From Chloroflexota bacterium (GTDB lineage Bacteria; Chloroflexota; Anaerolineae; Anaerolineales; Anaerolineaceae): DNA of 64,000 nucleotides. This document shows, piece by piece, positions 60,619-64,000 of the stretch. A program made the position numbers and the translations under genes. Numbering within the stretch: the first letter of the stretch is position 1; each line of letters opens with the position of its first letter. The notes under the pieces were generated by a model. That model saw only the letters and a program-made list of their open reading frames with translations, made no database searches and had not been told where the DNA came from. The stretch covers positions 47,514 through 111,513 of the forward strand of contig JAJXZS010000048.1 of the NCBI GenBank assembly GCA_021779955.1, in the 5' to 3' direction.

Positions 60619-60657
60619 GACCGAGAGGTCGTAGGTTCAAATCCTATCGCCCCGACA
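60619..60657. repeat. attR, right copy of the 39-bp attachment repeat
   Basis: Exact copy of 26293-26331, the 3' half of the tRNA-Pro gene. Here it is not preceded by the tRNA 5' half, so no functional tRNA is made at this end. Confidence 0.95.
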
Positions 60658-61384
60658 AAATCCGCTGACTTCGAAAAATGAGGTTGGCGGTTTCATTTAC
60701 AGGATTCCGCTGCGCTGCACAAATCCGCCCGCCCCGACAGATTAATGCAAAGAATATTGGCCCGCGAATTCCGCCGACAATGCAAAGAGGTCGGCAGTTT
60801 CCTTTACAGGATTCAGCCCCGAAATAAAGAGTCAAAGGGTATGGTTTCGATAACTGTGGGAACAAATCGAAACGAATCAGGCATGTTCAATGTGCCTCAC
60901 TGGAGATTTTGGGAATCTGGAGTTTGTTGATGGTAAATGGCAGCTGTGAAGTGCTCATTTACGAGTTCATAAAAGCAGAATTCGGGAACCGGCCACTGCG
61001 GCATCGAATCGTTTGCATAGGGAAATGCAAAGACAATCTGATCAGGGGGCTCTTAAGTCATTCGGTTTTTAATGTGCTGAATGAGATCGTGCCGATATAT
61101 TGGGGGATCAAGAGTGCTTGTATTAAGAGCGACTACACAATTTGACAGTAATATTATAGCACATATGTTCCATATTTTGAAGGTTTTTAGCCATTTTTGA
61201 GAAATTTTAAGGTAACTGTAAGGTGCCTGACAGTTGATAAGGAAATATTAAATATATAAAGGAGTTGCAGGATGGTTCCAGGCGAATCGCCCAGTACGGG
61301 GGTGGCCTGATTTAAGCAGTGCAAAATCAGCGCTATCGGTCAATTAGTTGAATAGAACAATACTTTACAGAAAAGAGTCGGAAA
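60658..61384. other. Gene-poor host stretch with structured repeats
   Basis: No convincing gene is present. Two similar hairpin units lie at 60662-60710 and 60771-60818 (CCGCTGAC or CCGCCGAC, then GTTGGCGG or GTCGGCAG, then TTTC, TTTACAGGATTC). Later there is AT-rich sequence and a 12-codon frame with a good ribosome site at 61272-61310. Confidence 0.5.
60662..60818. repeat. Pair of structured, diverged repeats next to attR
   Basis: Both units contain an 8-bp stem followed by a GTTTC[A/C]TTTACAGGATTC tail, spaced about 109 bp apart. In the first, CCGCTGAC pairs with GTTGGCGG through G-T pairs; in the second, CCGCCGAC pairs with GTCGGCAG. The substitutions largely keep pairing. Confidence 0.5.
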
Positions 61385-61861
61385 ATGGAGTCAATGGTGT
61401 TCAAACCAACAGGGGGAAAGAAAATCATATTGTGGATAAGCATGACCATGGTTGGGATGTTTGTTTGGATTTTGCTGCTATTGCTCGCTGGCTCCAATGT
61501 GATGGAACTATTAGCTGTAGTGTTTGTTGGGATGCTGGTATTGGGGGGAAATTTTTTGATCCTTCTGAACAGGGCTGATTTAAGGATCGAATTAAAGGGC
61601 AATTCTGTAGAAGGTCCCAGTTTATATTCTATAGGTTGGCGCAGGGTGAATTTTACATGCGCAGAATTGGATATGGAGAAGACCGGCCGCAAGCTCAGCT
61701 TCTTGGGGTTCTACGTGCTTCATGCGCGCTGCGGGGAGAAGATCTGCACATGGGGTTTCGACAAAGCGCTGTTCGAGAAGTTGACGGCGGCCATCGAAGA
61801 AAGAAAGCGGAATCCGGTTGAAGAGGATCCTTTCGCAAGGGTGCAGCAGTTGATTCTGTAG
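61385..61861 (+). CDS. Two-span membrane protein with PH-like C-terminal domain
   Basis: The 158-residue protein has two hydrophobic helices (IILWISMTMVGMFVWILLLLLAG, MELLAVVFVGMLVLGGNFLILL) and a soluble C-terminal part. That part has short strands (ADLRIELKGNSVEGPSLY) and a final amphipathic helix, resembling bacterial PH-domain membrane proteins. Function unknown. It precedes the polysaccharide locus but is separated from it by 308 bp. Confidence 0.6.
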   Translation: MESMVFKPTGGKKIILWISMTMVGMFVWILLLLLAGSNVMELLAVVFVGMLVLGGNFLILLNRADLRIELKGNSVEGPSLYSIGWRRVNFTCAELDMEKTGRKLSFLGFYVLHARCGEKICTWGFDKALFEKLTAAIEERKRNPVEEDPFARVQQLIL

Positions 61862-62169
61862 ATGCAGACAGGGGACGGGGATAAACGAATCTTAAATTTC
61901 TGTAAAAAGTAAGTTCAAGGTCTAAACAAGCCCCTAATTTCATTTGAAATTTTTTGAAAACCTTATATAATGTAATTACAATTTTGTAAGGTATCGCAGT
62001 ACGTCATCATTCATCATCACACATTGCAGTCTTAGGCCTGAATCGCGGCAGTTACGCTATTGCCGAGTTCTGTAAGTACACCTATTCGTCAAAACACATT
62101 GGCATTCGCTCCAGTCAGCGACGTACCCAGATATCCCTGAAATGATCCTATCAGCGGCGAGGGTTTCGT
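61862..62169. other. Promoter and long leader of the polysaccharide locus
   Basis: No gene. A strong promoter at 61944-61971 leaves a leader of about 190 nt before the antiterminator gene. It contains a small hairpin (CGGCAG/TTGCCG region) but no recognised ops/JUMPstart sequence. Confidence 0.5.
61944..61971 (+). promoter_or_regulatory. Promoter of the polysaccharide locus
   Basis: TTGAAA and a perfect TATAAT are separated by 16 bp in AT-rich sequence, about 200 bp before the antiterminator gene. Confidence 0.75.
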
Positions 62170-62664
62170 ATGTTGCACTGGTATGTAATGCACGCAAAAC
62201 CCCAGAAAGAGCTCTTTCTATTCAAGCAACTCAATTTGAATCAGATCGAGTCTTATCTACCGTTAGCAATGTACAACGGTCATTTCAACCTTGGGGGGAT
62301 GAAACCTTTCTTCCCCGGGTACTTGTTTGTCAGGGTGGATATCGCAACGTCGGGCATTTCACAGCTCTTGTGGATACCGGGATCGAAAGGAATCGTCTGT
62401 TTTGGGGGAGAGCCAGCAAGTGTCTCGGATGGATTCATTTTGCAGTTGAAGACCAAAATGGGTTCCATCGACGCAGAAGCGGGATCACGCATGCAACGCT
62501 ATCATGACGGCGATCCTGTGACGATTTCGAGCGGCCCCTTCGAAGGGTTCCAGGCGGTGTTCAATGAATACCTGCCTGCACAGGATCGGGTGAGATTGCT
62601 CCTGAAGACAATCGCTGACAGCTGCATTCGCTTGGAAGTACCTGCGGGGCAACTCGCAGCTTAG
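62170..62664 (+). CDS. NusG/RfaH-like transcription antiterminator
   Basis: The 164-residue protein begins with the NGN domain (LHWYVMHAKPQKELFLFKQLN, then FFPGYLFVRVD) and ends with a KOW domain (GDPVTISSGPFEGFQAVFNEY). Such specialised NusG paralogues (RfaH, UpxY, LoaP) let RNA polymerase read through long polysaccharide operons. It heads this locus, which fits. GAGGG precedes its ATG. Its recruitment signal in the leader has not been identified. Confidence 0.88.
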   Translation: MLHWYVMHAKPQKELFLFKQLNLNQIESYLPLAMYNGHFNLGGMKPFFPGYLFVRVDIATSGISQLLWIPGSKGIVCFGGEPASVSDGFILQLKTKMGSIDAEAGSRMQRYHDGDPVTISSGPFEGFQAVFNEYLPAQDRVRLLLKTIADSCIRLEVPAGQLAA

Positions 62665-62857
62665 TTCGAGTGACGTTGTAAGGTAAGCCCAATCGGAATG
62701 CGTTTCCGCGGATGAGGCCTTCGCGGGGGCGGAGCTTCGCCAAAAAACAACTTCACGCCATTCATTCCCATCACCCACACAATCCAGAAACCAAACAAGC
62801 CTTTATTTTTTCATTGCTATTCGGCATAGGAGCTGAATTTAGTGGAAAGAGTTTCAA

Positions 62858-63616
62858 ATGGCTGAGACCATCCAAATTCGTGAGGCGCCATTGTCAGAAC
62901 TCATTATTCCTCCGTTTGTAGTGGCACGGAAGGAAGCCGACTACTTCATCTTGAAGCGTTCGGTGGACATCCTGCTATCTGCCGTCTTTCTCGTGATACT
63001 GTTCCCACTCATGCTGCTGATTGCTCTGATCATCACGCTGGATTCGTACGGTCCGGCGATCTACTCCCAGAAGCGGGTCGGATGCAAGTACCACCTGACA
63101 CCATCGGGTTATCGAAAGGAGGTTTGCACATTTACATTCTTAAAGTTCCGAAGCATGCACCACCGAACGAACGATACCGTTCACCGGGAGTTCATCGAAG
63201 CGTATATCAAGAACGATTTGAACTGGATGGCAAGATTGCAGCAGGGGAAAGTCGATAAAGGAAACCAGTTCAAGTTGAACGGTGATAAACGGATCACCCG
63301 AATCGGCAGGTTCCTGCGCAAGTCCAGTCTCGACGAATTGCCGCAGTTGTGGAACGTGCTGAGAGGCGATATGAGCCTGGTGGGGCCAAGGCCGGCCATT
63401 CCGTACGAGGTGGAGTTGTATGCGCCATGGCACATGCACAGGCTTGGCGCTTTACCCGGGCTGACCGGGTTGTGGCAGGTGACAGCAAGGAATTCTGCTT
63501 CCTTCGATGATATGGTGAAGATCGACCTGGAATACATCGACAAGCAGTCTTTCTGGCTGGATATGAAGATTCTGCTGCTGACGCCACTTGCCGTTTTCGA
63601 CAGGAAATGTAATTAA
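62858..63616 (+). CDS. Undecaprenyl-phosphate sugar-1-phosphate transferase
   Basis: The 252-residue protein is a bacterial sugar transferase of the WbaP/WcaJ C-terminal type. It has one N-terminal membrane helix ([23 protein letters not shown]), then [61 protein letters not shown] and [12 protein letters not shown]. It attaches the first sugar phosphate to the lipid carrier, starting exopolysaccharide or O-antigen synthesis. It lacks the large N-terminal domain of WcaJ. The Gfo/Idh/MocA gene follows. Confidence 0.93.
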   Translation: MAETIQIREAPLSELIIPPFVVARKEADYFILKRSVDILLSAVFLVILFPLMLLIALIITLDSYGPAIYSQKRVGCKYHLTPSGYRKEVCTFTFLKFRSMHHRTNDTVHREFIEAYIKNDLNWMARLQQGKVDKGNQFKLNGDKRITRIGRFLRKSSLDELPQLWNVLRGDMSLVGPRPAIPYEVELYAPWHMHRLGALPGLTGLWQVTARNSASFDDMVKIDLEYIDKQSFWLDMKILLLTPLAVFDRKCN

Positions 63617-63643
63617 CCACATCTGTAGTCCAGGAGGGTAATC

Positions 63644-64000
63644 ATGGATAAGATCAAGATTGGAGTAATAGGATGCGGTTATTGGGGACCGAATCTGATC
63701 CGGAATTTTTCAGAGATTCCAACATCCGAGGTGGTCGCAATTTCTGACTTGCGAGAAGAACGCCTCAAGACGATCAAGAGCACCAATCACGATGTCGTTA
63801 CAACGCGCAATTATAAAGATTTATTCGAGATGAACCTGGATGGCGTGGTGGTTGCCACGCCGCCTGCCACCCATTTTGCGATAGCCCAAGACGCGCTGAA
63901 TCATGACCTGAACGTGCTTGTCGAAAAACCGCTCACAACCACCAGCGAACAAGCCGAACAGTTAATCGAGCTGGCAGCGCAAAAGGGGAAGGTGCTGATG
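63644..64000 (+). CDS. Gfo/Idh/MocA family sugar oxidoreductase (3' end outside window)
   Basis: The frame starts at ATG 63644 with AGGAGG upstream and runs to the window edge. It has the NAD-binding start KIGVIGCGYWGPNLIRNF, then VVATPPATHF, and EKPLTT with the conserved Lys of the family. These enzymes oxidise or reduce nucleotide-sugar substrates. It follows the sugar transferase by 27 bp and belongs to the same polysaccharide operon. The likely substrate is an amino or uronic acid sugar nucleotide, as inferred from context. Confidence 0.9.
   Translation, partial: MDKIKIGVIGCGYWGPNLIRNFSEIPTSEVVAISDLREERLKTIKSTNHDVVTTRNYKDLFEMNLDGVVVATPPATHFAIAQDALNHDLNVLVEKPLTTTSEQAEQLIELAAQKGKVLM

Larger units (their letters stand above)
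26293..60657. mobile_element. Complete siphovirus-type prophage integrated in tRNA-Pro
   Basis: A 39-bp exact direct repeat bounds about 34.3 kb. It contains an integrase next to the tRNA, a repressor region, replication-type genes, small and large terminase, portal, prohead protease, HK97-type capsid, connectors, tail tube, chaperones with a frameshift site, tape measure, tail tip and endolysin. Most genes read leftward, except a block at 37.5-40.8 kb. All morphogenesis genes look intact, so the prophage may be inducible. A long tail is implied by the tape measure, and no tail-sheath gene is seen, so it is not a myovirus. Confidence 0.95.

Noticed and set aside
60838..61145. Two short frames, the first with a start resembling FMN reductases
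   Set aside because: The similarity covers only about ten residues and the frame stops at once; the second frame has no recognisable domain. Chance or deep decay is more likely than a gene.

Overview
The window is about 26 kb of bacterial chromosome, a complete integrated siphovirus-type prophage of about 34.3 kb, and about 3.3 kb of chromosome beyond it. Gene content suggests a Chloroflexota bacterium, most likely an Anaerolineae-like lineage. The hints are secreted LysM/M23 proteins with Pro/Thr-rich linkers, a bacterial inositol-3-phosphate synthase, and a homocysteine methyltransferase-MTHFR fusion beside MetH. This taxonomic call is inference; there is no rRNA here.

Host, left part (1-26254). 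A GH36 alpha-galactosidase cut by the window edge is followed by a secreted lamin-tail nuclease, a DUF4349 lipoprotein and a metallophosphoesterase. A methionine operon (metH, then a YitJ-like fusion) reads leftward from a clear SAM-I riboswitch. Rightward come a lipoprotein, a membrane protein, selA, an M24 peptidase, tsaD, and an ECF sigma factor with a zinc anti-sigma factor. The sigma pair is followed by a two-domain dithiol oxidoreductase and an OsmC protein, which together look like a thiol-stress module. Three tandem LysM/M23 paralogues, a HIT protein and ino1 complete this part. A tRNA-Pro(CGG) gene follows.

Prophage (26293-60657). It is bounded by a 39-bp direct repeat that copies the 3' half of the tRNA-Pro gene. 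A tyrosine integrase abuts the left end. Leftward early genes include an ASCH protein, a DUF5131 protein, a metallopeptidase, two ParB-like proteins with a parS-like site just upstream, and a replication protein. The switch region (37.0-38.5 kb) has three HTH regulators with palindromic operator candidates. A rightward block carries a DnaQ-like exonuclease with a BRCT domain, an unknown gene, and a NYN-domain ribonuclease. The NYN gene is preceded by its own promoter and two tandem hairpins with shared linker sequence, and it is my main candidate for an undescribed system. Late genes read leftward from the right end: terminase, a portal-MuF fusion, protease, capsid, connectors, tail tube, chaperones with a programmed -1 frameshift site, tape measure, tail tip and endolysin.

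Host, right part (60658-64000). After structured repeats and a gene-poor stretch comes a membrane protein. A polysaccharide locus then begins: a NusG/RfaH-like antiterminator with a leader of about 190 nt, an undecaprenyl-phosphate sugar transferase, and a Gfo/Idh/MocA oxidoreductase cut by the window end.
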